DNA of 60,434 nt from Bacteroidota bacterium. GTDB taxonomy: Bacteria; Bacteroidota; Bacteroidia; B-17B0; Aurantibacillaceae. The stretch covers positions 1-60,434 of the forward strand of contig JADJSH010000044.1 in NCBI GenBank assembly GCA_016711805.1, written 5' to 3'. Positions 12,229 through 22,908 of this stretch are shown here, piece by piece. The notes under the pieces were generated by a model. That model did no database searches, was not told the origin of the DNA, and saw only the letters and a program-made list of their open reading frames with translations. The position numbers were made by a program, and so were the translations under genes. The stretch's first letter is position 1, and the number at the start of each line of letters is the position of its first letter.

Positions 12229-12558
12229 TTATTTTCCTGCAACGGGTTGAGTTGCTTTAATTGACAAAATATATTTAGTTAAATCATCTTTTGAGCAGCT
12301 GTTAACTTAGCTTTTTTGACATATCATCAATAACTGCGGCCATTTAGCCTCTGCAATTCTATAAATACTTTTCGCACCGTGACAGTTAGTACAAGTACCT
12401 GTATAAAGTTTATATCCTTCTGTTAAGTTAGCTAAAGTGGCTCCAGGATGTTTCATTTGAACTGCTGTAACTTGTTCTTCCTGGCGCAAAAACTCCGTTT
12501 TAGATTTAACGGCTTCGCTTACTGGACCTTCTAAAGAGGATAGTTTTAAAATTTTCAT
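12229..12558 (-). CDS. Small c-type cytochrome-like protein (frameshifted, N-terminus anomalous)
   Basis: A single haem-binding motif CTNCH lies near residue 60 (NLTEGYKLYTGTCTNCHGAK), with the upstream pattern ATLANLTEGYKLY typical of small Bacteroidota mono-haem proteins. The visible frame ends at 12307, but one added base in the A run near 12316 restores DDMSKKAKLTAAQKDDL and TKYILSIKATQPVAGK to a stop at 12229, the expected C-terminal cytochrome helix. Odd point: no export signal is visible before the haem domain. The start MKILKLSSLEGPVSEAVKS looks like the mature region of a lipoprotein whose hydrophobic signal and Cys are missing or frameshifted. Haem attachment needs export, so either the start is wrong or sequence has been lost. 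Confidence 0.7.
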
Positions 12559-12593
12559 ATGATAAATGTTTGTTTTTTTAAGATTAGTAAATA

Positions 12594-13943
12594 TCAATTA
12601 TCTTTTTCAATATCAGAAGCGGTAAACTTCTGTAAACTGTTAATTTTTGTTAGTTGATCAGCAACTTTTGATTCATCTCCTGAAATTACTAACTTATATA
12701 CGTTAGGTGTAAAGTATTTTTTAATCACTTTATTAATGTCATCCACAGTTAGAGTGTTTAAATCGTTGATCATATTTTTTCGTTTATCAAAATTATAAAC
12801 CAAGGGATTATAAAAATTGGATACTTCGTCCGGGCTCTCCATTTTTTTAATGGCAATAATTCTTTTATAAACCGTTTCTTTGAATTTTGCTTCATCAATT
12901 AAGGTGGTATTGAAATTTGCTATGGTTTTATCAAACAATTCAATCGTATTCACTAATTCATTACTTCTTACCGAACAAGCAATAGAAAATAAATTAGAGT
13001 ATTTACTACTTCTTTGTGAACTACTAATGCTATAAGTCTTTCCTCCTTTTTCACGAATTTCTTTAAATAATACTTCGTTAAAGATGCTATTAGCTAAGCG
13101 AAAATGCTAGTTGATCTTTGTCGGTAACTGCGGGAGCTACTTTATTCCATTGCAAAGCACATTGTGTAGCTCCTGTTCTATTTACAAAACCTATCTCGCG
13201 TTTTTTAATTGATGGTGATTCTAAACTCACTCCATTAGCACCACCAAATTCTGATTTCCACGAACCATAATATTTTTCGATAATTGGTTTAATGGCAGCT
13301 ACATCAAAACTTCCACAAATAATTAAGTTGGCATTTTTTGGGGTAAAGTTAAAATCATAATACTCTTTAATAATAACTGGAGTAATTTTTTGAATTTGTG
13401 TTTTATAAAAATATCTTCCTAAAGGATTTGATAATCCAAAAATAGAATAATTACTAAATACCGATGATAATTCAGCAATATCCATTTTAGTGGGACTATT
13501 AAAATCAATATTTCTAGAAATCAGTAAATCGATTTTATCTTTAGGAAATGTAGGTGTTAAAACAGCGGCCGACATTAAATCCATTCCTGCATCTAAATCT
13601 TTGCTTAAAATATTCATCTCCACCGTTGTATTGTCATTTGATGAAGAAGCTGAAAGGACAGTGCCTAATGCAAATGCCTTATTTGATTGAGATTCTGCAT
13701 CATATTTGGCATTACCCATCAATATAGCATTCGAAACTATATCGCTATAATTTTGTTGCCCAGGAGTTTCGTTCACCTTCCTGGGTTTAAAACCAATTTT
13801 ACATTAATCGCTGGAATATTACCATACTGCAACAGATACACTTTTAATCCGTTTTTTAAACTAAAGGTTTCGTATGAAGGAATAACTTGGGCTTTAAAAG
13901 CCAAAGAAATCAATATCAAAAAAACAATCGTTATATTTTTCAT
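12594..13943 (-). CDS. M16 (pitrilysin-type) peptidase homologue, probably the non-catalytic subunit (frameshifted)
   Basis: Three collinear pieces form one gene: a signal peptide with the first M16 strand (SYETFSLKNGLKVYLLQYG, NVKLVLNPGR), a long middle (NETPGQQNYSDIVSNAILMG to APAVTDKDQL) and a C-terminal lobe (LTVDDINKVIKKYFTPNVYK, LVISGDESKV). Shifts lie near 13780 and 13090; the stretch between the last two encodes LANSIFNEVLFKEIREKGGK, with TYSISSS, the typical second M16 domain. Where active M16 enzymes have HxxEH, this protein has NETPGQQNYSD with no such motif, as in the inactive partner of two-subunit M16 peptidases. The ATG at 13943 starts immediately after the sigma-54 gene's stop. 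A role in degrading exported peptides is family knowledge, not shown here. Confidence 0.8.
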
Positions 13944-13944
13944 T

Positions 13945-15192
13945 TTACTCTTCAATATTATACTCGTTAATTTTTCTATACAAGGTACGTTCGCTAATTC
14001 CTAATTCTTGAGAAGCATATTTACGTTTACCCTTATGTTTCTTTAATGCCTTCTTAATCATATCAATCTCTTTATCTTGTAATGATAAAGACTCTTCAAC
14101 AACAATAGGCTGATTAAAACCATTAGGGTCTTTTACAATAATGGGATTATGAATTTTTACTTCATTTGAAACAACTGGAAAATTGCCTTCGTTGTTATAC
14201 AATCGATCTATTGTTTGTAAATCATCAGTTGGTAATGACCCTAAAGCACTTCCGCCAACTTGTACAATATCATGAACCACTTTTTTTAAATCGTTCAAAT
14301 CTTTTTTCATATCAAACAAGACTTTGTATAACAAATCGCGCTCGTTCATATCCGACGAACTAGAAGAATTACCAAAACTTGAATTTGCTATAGCAGGCAA
14401 CGTATTTGTATGATAATTTGGAAGATATTGTAGGATGCCTTCTAAATTAATTTCACGCTCCTTTTCAATAATCGAAATTTGCTCCGTAATATTTTTTAAC
14501 TGACGAATATTTCCTGGCCAATAATAATTCACTAAAGCATGCTCAGCATCAGGCGTTAACTTCACCGCAGGCATTCTGTATTTAGTGGCGAAGTCACTCG
14601 CAAACTTTCTAAACAATAAATAAATATCGTCTTTTCGCTCGCGCAATGGAGGCAAATTAATAGGCACCGTATTTAAACGGTAATATAAATCTTCTCTGAA
14701 TTTACCTTTTTCAATTGCGACATTAAAATTAATATTAGTAGCCGCAACGACACGCACATTCGTTTTTTGAACCTTACTACTACCTACTCTAATGTATTCT
14801 CCTGTTTCTAAAACACGTAACAAACGCGCTTGAGTCGTTAATGGCAACTCCCCAACTTCATCTAAAAAAATAGTTCCACCATCTGCTACTTCAAAATAAC
14901 CTTTACGAGCTTCGTGAGCACCAGTAAATGATCCTTTTTCGTGCCCAAATAATTCACTATCAATTGTTCCTTCAGGAATAGCACCACAGTTTACGGCAAT
15001 GTATTGTCCGTGTTTACGAGAACTATTTTGATGAATAATTTGTGGAAATACCTCTTTACCAGTTCCACTTTCTCCGTTAATTAAAACGTTCAAATCTGTT
15101 GGTGCAACTTGACGTGCAATATCTATTGCTCTTTCAAGTAATGGGTTATTTCCCATTATTCCAAACCTCTGCTTAATATCTTGCAGAGTCAT
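13945..15192 (-). CDS. Sigma-54-dependent transcriptional activator (AAA+/Fis type, no receiver domain)
   Basis: A 415-residue protein that begins directly at the AAA+ region. Walker A is GESGTGKE, the sigma-54 contact loop is GSFTGA (usually GAFTGA), Walker B is GGTIFLDEVGEL, the sensor region is AATN, and the arginine-finger region is FREDLYYRLNTVPI. After about residue 240 comes a linker with a Ser-rich patch, then a C-terminal Fis-type helix-turn-helix (KKHKGKRKYASQELGISERT). There is no N-terminal receiver, GAF or PAS domain, so control must come from expression or a partner. It is intact and lies next to miaB, a pairing recurrent in Bacteroidota. Targets are unknown; it implies that the genome encodes RpoN. 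Confidence 0.92.
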   Translation of the reverse strand: MTLQDIKQRFGIMGNNPLLERAIDIARQVAPTDLNVLINGESGTGKEVFPQIIHQNSSRKHGQYIAVNCGAIPEGTIDSELFGHEKGSFTGAHEARKGYFEVADGGTIFLDEVGELPLTTQARLLRVLETGEYIRVGSSKVQKTNVRVVAATNINFNVAIEKGKFREDLYYRLNTVPINLPPLRERKDDIYLLFRKFASDFATKYRMPAVKLTPDAEHALVNYYWPGNIRQLKNITEQISIIEKEREINLEGILQYLPNYHTNTLPAIANSSFGNSSSSSDMNERDLLYKVLFDMKKDLNDLKKVVHDIVQVGGSALGSLPTDDLQTIDRLYNNEGNFPVVSNEVKIHNPIIVKDPNGFNQPIVVEESLSLQDKEIDMIKKALKKHKGKRKYASQELGISERTLYRKINEYNIEE

Positions 15193-15239
15193 TCTTTCTT
15201 TAATCTTAAAACTTACTTCTTAATACTTTTATCTTGCAT

Positions 15240-16664
15240 TTAAACGCATTCCCCAATAAGTGTCCCGCTCGTACAACTCGTAATCAAAACATTCACATAA
15301 TCCCCTTTCTTTAAATTTCCTTTCGGGAAAACACAAACCGTGTTTTGTGAATTTCTTCCGCTCATCATGTCTGCTGATTTTTTAGAAACGTTTTCTACTA
15401 ATACTTTGTAAACTTTTCCTAATCCTTCTTTCGTTCTAATCTCGCTATGTCTGCGCTGTGCATCAACAATCTCAGTTAATCGGCGACTTTTTACTTCCGC
15501 AGGAACATCATCTTCGTATTTACGCTCTGCTAATGTTTTAGGGCGTTCGCTATAAGAGAACATATAAGCAAATTCGTATTTTACTTCTTCCATTAAGGAT
15601 AACGTATCTTGATGTTGCTCTTCTGTTTCTCCGCAAAATCCAGTGATGATATCTGCGCTAATGGCTGCATCTGGCATAATACGACGAATGGCTGCTATAC
15701 GATCTAAATACCATTCGCGCGTGTAACCACGATTCATTTTTTCTAATACATCGCTGTTCCCGCTTTGTACTGGTAAGTGAACGTATTTACAAATATTTTC
15801 ATACTTCGCCATCATGTGCAACACATCATCACCCATATCTTTTGGATGTGAGGTTGAATAACGTACACGTAAATCTGGATTTATTAAGGCTACCATTTCT
15901 AATAGCTCGGCAAAAGTGGTTGAGTTTGCTTTTTGTTCTTCGGTTAAATTTTCTTTCTTCAATCCGCCACCGCTCCATAAATAAGAGTTTACATTTTGTC
16001 CCAATAAAGTTACTTCTCTGTAACCTTTATCAAACGCTTCTTGACATTCTTTTACAATGGTTTCTGGCTCACGACTTCTTTCTCTACCACGAGTAAATGG
16101 CACCACACAAAAGCTGCACATATTATCGCAACCACGCATAATACTCACAAAAGCACTCACGCCATTATGATCTAAACGCACTGGGGAAATATCCGCATAA
16201 GTTTCTTCTTTACTCAAAATGACGTTGATTGCTTGTTGTCCGCCTTCAGCAACAGCAATTAAATTTGGTAAATCGCGGTAAGCATCAGGACCAACAACCA
16301 TATCCACCAATTTTTCTTGTTCTAAAAATTGATGTTTTAATCGTTCGGCCATGCAACCTAACACTCCAATTAATAGATTTTTATTGGTCTTTTTTACTTT
16401 TTTGTAATCGTATAAACGCTGACGAACACGAGATTCTGCATTTTCGCGAATAGCGCAGGTATTTACAAATATTAAATCAGCCTCTTTATAATCGGTTGTT
16501 GTGGTATATCCTTTATCAATCAAAATAGAAGCAACAATTTCGCTATCCGCAAAATTCATTTGGCAACCGTAGCTCTCCAAAAACATCTTTTTTCCACCCT
16601 TATTTTCGGTCTCTCTAACTAGTGCTTCTCCTTGTTTTGATTCGTCTATTATTTTGTTGTCCAT
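15240..16664 (-). CDS. miaB: tRNA-2-methylthio-N6-dimethylallyladenosine synthase MiaB
   Basis: MiaB is a radical SAM enzyme that adds a methylthio group at C2 of N6-isopentenyl-A37 in tRNAs reading UNN codons. The protein has the N-terminal UPF0004 domain with three cluster Cys (SYGCQMN, FVNTCAIRE, GVLGCMAERLKH). The radical SAM motif CDNMCSFC lies near residue 180 in the family sequence RGCDNMCSFCVVPFTRGRER, followed by the TIM barrel (HLPVQSGNSDVLEKMNRGYT, ADIITGFCGETEE) and a C-terminal TRAM domain (YKVLVENVSKKS). I prefer the ATG at 16664 (MDNKIIDESKQG) because upstream in-frame residues are hydrophobic and unlike the family, and because the -7 element lies 18 bases before it. It is intact at about 474 residues and heads the minus-strand run. 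Confidence 0.95.
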   Translation of the reverse strand: MDNKIIDESKQGEALVRETENKGGKKMFLESYGCQMNFADSEIVASILIDKGYTTTTDYKEADLIFVNTCAIRENAESRVRQRLYDYKKVKKTNKNLLIGVLGCMAERLKHQFLEQEKLVDMVVGPDAYRDLPNLIAVAEGGQQAINVILSKEETYADISPVRLDHNGVSAFVSIMRGCDNMCSFCVVPFTRGRERSREPETIVKECQEAFDKGYREVTLLGQNVNSYLWSGGGLKKENLTEEQKANSTTFAELLEMVALINPDLRVRYSTSHPKDMGDDVLHMMAKYENICKYVHLPVQSGNSDVLEKMNRGYTREWYLDRIAAIRRIMPDAAISADIITGFCGETEEQHQDTLSLMEEVKYEFAYMFSYSERPKTLAERKYEDDVPAEVKSRRLTEIVDAQRRHSEIRTKEGLGKVYKVLVENVSKKSADMMSGRNSQNTVCVFPKGNLKKGDYVNVLITSCTSGTLIGECV

Positions 16665-16681
16665 GTATATCAATAAAAACG

Positions 16682-16689
16682 CAAAGATA
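16682..16689 (-). promoter_or_regulatory. Candidate -7 promoter element (TATCTTTG) of miaB
   Basis: Read on the minus strand, TATCTTTG fits the Bacteroidota TAnnTTTG element and lies 17 bases upstream of the preferred miaB start. A TTTG is present upstream but at 14 bases rather than the usual 19, so the full promoter is not ideal. The region 16690-16976 between miaB and topA otherwise holds AT-rich divergent upstream sequence with no gene I can support. Confidence 0.45.
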
Positions 16690-16976
16690 AGGCTTTGTTC
16701 TGACAAAATGACACGTTAACCATTTTTCACAGTCTTAAATCCATATTTTTTTGAAATATTTTATCTTTCTGTAAATCAAATATTTAAACAACGAAAACGG
16801 AAGTCAAAACCGCAAAAAACTGGTCCAATAAAAATAAAAATTAGGTTTATTCGAATTAAATTTTTTTCCTTTGCAAACTTTTAAGGCAATAAAAATCCAA
16901 AAAACGGGTTAAAAAATCCAACAATTTGATCAATTTTTAGCTTTAAAACGCGAACTTTTAATATACATATATATAC

Positions 16977-19630
16977 ATGGCAAAAAATTTAGTTATTGTC
17001 GAGTCCCTGCAAAGGCAAAAACCATTGAAGGGTTTTTAGGTAAAGATTTTACGGTTAAATCTAGTTTCGGACATATTAGAGATTTAGTAAAAAAAGGATT
17101 CGGTGTAGATATAGAGAATAATTTCACTCCAACTTACGAAGTACAGCCTGATAAAGAGAAAGTAATAGCAGAATTAAAAAAATTATCAAAAGGAGCCGAC
17201 ATGATTTGGTTGGCATCCGATGAAGATCGCGAGGGAGAAGCAATTAGCTGGCATTTATATGAAACTTTAGGTCTGACAAAAAAGAACACTAAACGTATTG
17301 TTTTTCACGAAATCACCAAGCCTGCTATTTTAAAGGCTATTGAAAATCCACGTGAAATTGATATTAATTTAGTAAACGCACAACAAGCTCGTAGAGTATT
17401 AGATAGATTAGTTGGTTTTGAATTATCACCAATCTTATGGCGCAAAGTTCGCCCAAGTTTATCAGCAGGACGTGTACAATCTGTAGCCGTACGTTTAATT
17501 GTAGAACGCGAAAGAGAAATTCAAAAATTCCAATCCACATCAGCTTATAAAGTCTCTGCTTTATTTAAAGTAGGAACAGGAATTTTAAAAGCAGAATTAG
17601 ATAAACGTTATACAACTGAAGCAGAAGCCCAAGCGTTTTTAGAAAAATGTAAAGTAGCTTCTTACACGATTGAAAGTTTAGAAACAAAACCTGCAAAACG
17701 TTCTCCAGCTGCACCTTTTACAACATCTACCTTACAACAGGAAGCTGCACGTAAATTAGGTTTTTCGGTTGCACAAACCATGCAAGTGGCACAACGTTTA
17801 TATGAAGCAGGTAAGATTACTTACATGAGAACTGACTCCGTAAATTTATCGGAAACAGCCATGGATCAAGCTAACAAAGCTATTAATCAAAATTACGGTG
17901 CTAAATATTACAACCCTCGTCAGTATAAAAACAAGAGTAAAGGTGCACAAGAGGCGCATGAGGCTATCCGTCCTACATACATTGATAGAACGGTAATTGA
18001 CGGAGAGCGTAACGAACAACGTTTGTATGATTTAATTTGGAAACGTACCATTGCTTCTCAAATGAGCGATGCTGAGTTAGAAAAAACAACAGCAAAAGTA
18101 AATGTGAGCGGTGCTTCTGAATTATTTGTAGCGCAAGGTGAAGTATTGAAATTTGATGGTTTCTTAAAAGTATATATGGAAGGAACAGATGATGAAGATT
18201 CTGACGAAGAAAATTCATCGATGTTACCTCCAATGAAAGTGGGCGAAAAATTAGATAGCCAAGAAATTACAGCGACTCAACGTTTTACGCATCACCCAGC
18301 ACGTTATACAGAAGCGAGTTTAGTTAAGAAATTAGAAGAATTAGGAATCGGTCGTCCTTCAACTTATGCTCCAACGATTAGTACGGTTCAAAAACGTAAT
18401 TACGTTGAGAAGACTGATAAAGAAGGAACGCCAAGAGAATACGTGCAATTAACTTTAGTGAAACAAAATTTAACTAAAGCTACAAAAACTGAAAATACAG
18501 GCGCAGAGAAATCAAAATTATTCCCTACAGATATTGGAATGGTGGTAAATGATTTCTTGTTAAAATACTTTCCTACTATTTTAGATTTTAATTTCACAGC
18601 TAAAGTAGAAGAAGAATTTGATGAGATTGCTGATGGCAATTTGAACTGGCAAAAAATGTTGAAAGAGTTTTATACACCTTTTCACAAAACCGTTGAAACA
18701 ACTTCGGAAAACAGTGAACGTGCTAGTGGCGAAAAAATATTAGGTATTGATCCAGCAAGCGGGAAACCAGTATCAGTGCGTGTGGGGCGTTTTGGACCTT
18801 TAGCGCAAATTGGAGAAACGATTGAAGGCTCTGAAGAAAAACCAAAATTTGCTAGTTTAAGAAGAACACAAAGTATTGAAACCATTACTTTAGAAGAAGC
18901 TTTAGATTTATTTAAATTGCCTTTAACTTTAGGAGAATACAATGGTATGGAAGTAGTAGTTGCTGTGGGAAGATTTGGACCATATATTAAATTAGGAGAA
19001 GCTTTTATTTCTATTCCTCGTACCATCGACCCATTAACGGTTGATATGGAAAAAGCGATTGAAATTATTAAAGAAAAAGAAGAGGCTGATGCTCCAGTAG
19101 CTCACTACCAAGGTAAAGGCGTAACTAAAGGTAAAGGTCGTTTTGGACCATTTATTAAATATGATGGTATGTTTATTAATGTACCAAGAGCTTATGATTT
19201 TGATAATTTATCTCAAAATGATATCAATGAATTAATTGAGAAAAAATTAGAGAAAGAAGCGAACCGTTATATTCAAAACTGGCCTGAAGAAAAAATATCA
19301 GTTGAAAATGCACGTTGGGGACCACAAATTAAATTTGGGAAACTGCAATTAAAACTCATTAAAAATGGTGGTGGTAAATTTACCCCAGACGAATTAGCAG
19401 CCTTAACTTTAGATGAAGTAAAAGCAATGATTATTGCGCAAGTACCAAAAGCATTTGATAAAAAAGGTGCTAAGAAAGCTGCTCCTAAAAAAGCAAAAGT
19501 GGTAAAACTAGCAGGAGAAACTTCGACCAAAAAAGCAGCAGTAAAAAAAGCCGCCAGTAAAAAAACAGCTCCCAAAAAAGTGGCAGCTAAAAAAGCTCCG
19601 GCAAAGAAAGCCGCTGCTAAAAAGAAATAA
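16977..19630 (+). CDS. topA: DNA topoisomerase I (one-base deletion near the start)
   Basis: TopA is the type IA enzyme that relaxes negative supercoils. The start ATG at 16977 gives MAKNLVIVES, then one C is missing from the run near 17006. Adding it restores PAKAKTIEGFLGKDF and joins the rest in frame (FGHIRDLVKKGFGV, WLASDEDREGEAISWH). The catalytic region is PFTTSTLQQEAARKLGFS, with the active Tyr in ITYMRTDS. C-terminal repeated modules (VRVGRFGPLAQIG, VAVGRFGPYIKLG, GKGRFGPFIKYDG, ARWGPQIKFGK) are followed by a Lys/Ala-rich histone-like tail of about 50 residues, common in Bacteroidota. Repaired length is about 884 residues. As an essential gene, its frameshift is best read as a consensus error. 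Confidence 0.95.
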
Positions 19631-19649
19631 TATAACTTGATTTATATTG

Positions 19650-19677
19650 AAAGCCTCCGCTAAAAGTGGAGGCTTTT
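19650..19677 (+). terminator. Rho-independent terminator of topA
   Basis: A perfect 9-bp stem AAAGCCTCC / GGAGGCTTT with a 9-base loop ends in T residues, 20 bases after the topA stop. It separates topA from the next plus-strand gene. Confidence 0.85.
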
Positions 19678-19708
19678 ATATAATAAGAATTTCCATAAAC
19701 AACAGATT

Positions 19709-21343
19709 ATGAAAAAATTAAGTTTCCTTTTTATACTGATTAGCAATAGTATTTGCGCTCAAATTTATACTGTATCCGAAAAACAAATTGAGGTTACTTC
19801 ACACTTTTATAATTCATTTATTTTAGAATTAAATAGTGGGAACACTGTTTTGATTCAAATGGAGCCTAAGATAGAAGGGTTACTATTAAAAATCTATGAT
19901 AACAACCACGAGGAAAGAGTCTCCACAAAAACAAAACTAGAAAACATTAAAGACATTAATAATGTATATGTTATCGACTTTATAGAGTTAAACAAAAATG
20001 CCGTTTTGTTTTATGCTGCAGCCAAAGATGGTGTTGTTAATCTCTATAAATTATCTATAAACCAAAATACCGGAGAAACACATACCGATATTTGTTATTC
20101 ATTTAATCTGCCAAAAGATTACACCTACTTTAATCGTGATTTATCCTTTTTTAAAATTATCGAAAACCAAGCCAAAACAAAGTACAGCATTATTGTTGGT
20201 TCATCGCTTGATAATCAATATCATCTAAATATCACTGTCTATAATTCAGCTAGCAACCAACTCCTATTAAAACATTCAAAAAAATTTGACAATTATTTCC
20301 ACCTAGATTTATTGGACGCCATTATGGATGATGAAAGTATTTATTTACTTGTTGACAGAAAGTTTAAACCAAAAGATTCAGAAGAAAAAGGTTGGTTTAA
20401 GGTGACGGAGGTTCATTATATTCCACAAAACATCGCATCGATATTAAAATTTAATATGGATACAAAACACATACAAGACATCAAACTTAATTTTTTAAAT
20501 AATCCAACTTATTCTATTAAAGGGCAGTTTAATTTCGACAATAAGAATAATCAATTAAACTTGCTTTTGTCTGGTATCAACCCAAAAGATAGCTATGGAA
20601 AAATACCAGATGTAACCAACATTTTCCTAAAAATTTCGAAACAAGATTTTATAATTAGTGCTGAAAATGAAATAAAAAATACACAGGCAATCAATAAAGC
20701 ACTATCTCTATATCCCGATATAAAATTAGATAACAACACCTTTGCTAACTTCCCACAAAGTTTTTATACGGATTCGCTCGGTAATAACACCTTCGTTTTT
20801 CAAACTGTTTATAATAAATTCAATAAACCTGAAGGCGGAAGTTCATTAACACAGCAAGAGTTCGCATTTTTATTTTGTGACAGTAAAACGGATATTATTT
20901 CAACTCAATTCTCGCCATACAAGCATACCATAAATGGCTTGCTTAGAGGTTCTTTAGATGAATTTTCGTTTCATTGCAACAAATATACAATGCCACACCA
21001 CCCACGATACTTTTCATTTGAGAAAGACTATTACCATTTTAAAACATTTGAAGTAGATAATAAAATTGTAACGATCCTAAATTTAAATCCAAAGAACATT
21101 GGAAAAAACATAAACGAAAACTTAGTTGGAAATACCGAAAAAGAAGTGATGGTTCCTATGATTTTATGTATTAATAAGAACTTTTATGAATACAATAAAG
21201 TATTTAGCGATTCTGAAAAATACGGTAAACTAAGATTTAACGTTAATGTTTCCTCTTTCAATCAAAAAACTAAATCCTATGTAGTTTTAGCTACAGAATT
21301 AGGCGGTAAAAGAGAACGATTAGTTTGGATTAAATTTAATTAG
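19709..21343 (+). CDS. Secreted protein of unknown function, 544 residues
   Basis: The protein has a signal peptide (MKKLSFLFILISNSICAQ) and a mature domain rich in beta-strand-like repeats with Asp/Asn and aromatic residues (for example FDNYFHLDLLDAIMDDESIY and the charged ending TELGGKRERLVWIKFN). The spacing of strands, alternating verbs of the type YLLVDRKF and FNFDNKNNQLNLLLSG, suggests a beta-propeller, which is inference. No catalytic motif or sorting domain is visible. It starts 31 bases after the topA terminator and has its own upstream region. I do not recognise the family. The neighbouring gene at 21421 has the same general plan (signal peptide and beta-rich body) but no obvious sequence identity. 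Confidence 0.7.
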   Translation: MKKLSFLFILISNSICAQIYTVSEKQIEVTSHFYNSFILELNSGNTVLIQMEPKIEGLLLKIYDNNHEERVSTKTKLENIKDINNVYVIDFIELNKNAVLFYAAAKDGVVNLYKLSINQNTGETHTDICYSFNLPKDYTYFNRDLSFFKIIENQAKTKYSIIVGSSLDNQYHLNITVYNSASNQLLLKHSKKFDNYFHLDLLDAIMDDESIYLLVDRKFKPKDSEEKGWFKVTEVHYIPQNIASILKFNMDTKHIQDIKLNFLNNPTYSIKGQFNFDNKNNQLNLLLSGINPKDSYGKIPDVTNIFLKISKQDFIISAENEIKNTQAINKALSLYPDIKLDNNTFANFPQSFYTDSLGNNTFVFQTVYNKFNKPEGGSSLTQQEFAFLFCDSKTDIISTQFSPYKHTINGLLRGSLDEFSFHCNKYTMPHHPRYFSFEKDYYHFKTFEVDNKIVTILNLNPKNIGKNINENLVGNTEKEVMVPMILCINKNFYEYNKVFSDSEKYGKLRFNVNVSSFNQKTKSYVVLATELGGKRERLVWIKFN

Positions 21344-21420
21344 ACCTATATTAATATTAATATTAATCTTATATTTATCTACAAATTTCACATTCGCCTC
21401 ATTTATTTAAAAAATAACTT

Positions 21421-22908
21421 ATGAAAAACACACTATTAGTCTTAACTATTCTACTTTCTAGTTTTTTATTTTCTCAAAAAGCAACCATAAAACAAGGCCC
21501 AGAATTCAAATCAGACGATGGTAAATTTGATTCTTATATTAGTAATGATGCCAATGGGATATATGTACTTAGATATAAACAAAAAGCAACAACGGTGGCT
21601 TACTTTATTCAAAAAATTGACCCTAAAACTTTATTACCTGTGTATACAACTCCCTACGAGGGCAATACATCGCAGATGTACTTAGTTGGTGATAAATTTT
21701 TGGCATTCAGTTCCACTTATGATAAAAAAGAACAAATAAAATATTTTTTATTAAATGAGTACGATGTAAAAACAGGAAAAAAAATCGGCGAGCAAAAACA
21801 AATCTCTGCATTAAAAACAGATGTTTGGGGAGTGAACGGAAGAAATTTTTATGTAACGTTTTCTCCTGATAAATCAAAAATGGCTGTTATCAACGAATTC
21901 AAATGGCCTAAAAAAGCTTCTGAGGTAGATGCTACTATATATGAAACCAATGGCTATAAGAAATTGGGAGTAAAAACAATTATTGATGGTTACAAAGGTT
22001 CTACGATTAGCAGTTCAAATTATAGAATAAATAATAATGGAAATTTTTATTATTTATTTAATTACATGATTGATTTTGAAGAAGAAATAGGTGGCTTAGC
22101 ATTAGCAAGTATTCAAGCTGATGAAACAAAATCTGTGGTAACGCCTTTACCTTTTGATAAATTAGACATCAAAAACGGCACCTTTGAATTTGTAAACGAC
22201 AACTTAGTATTTTGTGGTATTTACAAAGATGTAGTAACACGAAAAGAAAGAAAAGAAGGTAAAACAGAAGATGTAGGTGTATACTCTTTTTTCATTGATG
22301 GCAAAACAAGTGAAGTGAAAAATAAAGGCTTTGACTATTTTTCGAAAGAAGTAAAAGATAAATTAACTTATAGAGATGGTAAGGTAGAAGAAAGTCCAGC
22401 AAAAAAGTTTTATTCATTTGAAAACATTTTCACCTTTAATGGCAATGTGTATTTAATTGAAAGTCACTCCTATGTTATCTCTGGAAATAATAGCTATAAC
22501 TCCTACGAAAGAGAATTAATTGTTTCGAAATTTAATAGTACTGGAAAATTAGAGTGGATGAGAATTATTCCGAAGTTTACTGCTAATAAATTAAATGAAT
22601 TCAACTTTTTAGTAAGAAACAATAAAGTGTATCTATTTTATGCAGAACATCCGAAAAATCTTGAAAAAACGACGGTTACCGAATACGAACCAAAAAAATA
22701 TGCAGACATCAAAAATTATAACGGTTCTGTTTTAGTATGTACTTCTTTTGATGAAAAAGGTGACTTATCAAGAAGCGAAGTTTTTAGAAATGAAGGCTGG
22801 TGCTATGATCCTTATTCTATTAATATCTTGTTAGATAAAGACAATGGATTAATGTTGAGAATGATTAATGAGGCAAAAGAAAGATACGACAAGATATCTA
22901 TCGACTAA
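21421..22908 (+). CDS. Secreted protein of unknown function, 495 residues
   Basis: A signal peptide (MKNTLLVLTILLSSFLFSQ) is followed by a beta-rich body (KFDSYISNDANGIYVLRYKQ, then repeats of the form FNGNVYLIESHSYV and NKVYLFYAEHP). It may form a propeller, but this is inferred from the regular strand pattern only. It has no sorting domain, membrane segment or enzyme motif that I recognise. The stop overlaps by four bases the stop of the convergent LpxR-like gene, so the two transcripts meet tail to tail with no room for a conventional terminator. Confidence 0.7.
   Translation: MKNTLLVLTILLSSFLFSQKATIKQGPEFKSDDGKFDSYISNDANGIYVLRYKQKATTVAYFIQKIDPKTLLPVYTTPYEGNTSQMYLVGDKFLAFSSTYDKKEQIKYFLLNEYDVKTGKKIGEQKQISALKTDVWGVNGRNFYVTFSPDKSKMAVINEFKWPKKASEVDATIYETNGYKKLGVKTIIDGYKGSTISSSNYRINNNGNFYYLFNYMIDFEEEIGGLALASIQADETKSVVTPLPFDKLDIKNGTFEFVNDNLVFCGIYKDVVTRKERKEGKTEDVGVYSFFIDGKTSEVKNKGFDYFSKEVKDKLTYRDGKVEESPAKKFYSFENIFTFNGNVYLIESHSYVISGNNSYNSYERELIVSKFNSTGKLEWMRIIPKFTANKLNEFNFLVRNNKVYLFYAEHPKNLEKTTVTEYEPKKYADIKNYNGSVLVCTSFDEKGDLSRSEVFRNEGWCYDPYSINILLDKDNGLMLRMINEAKERYDKISID

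Noticed and set aside
17201..19630. Starting topA at the first in-frame Met of the long reading frame
   Set aside because: The preceding 220 bases encode the conserved TopA N-terminus in frame once one C is restored; starting later would remove the Toprim start.
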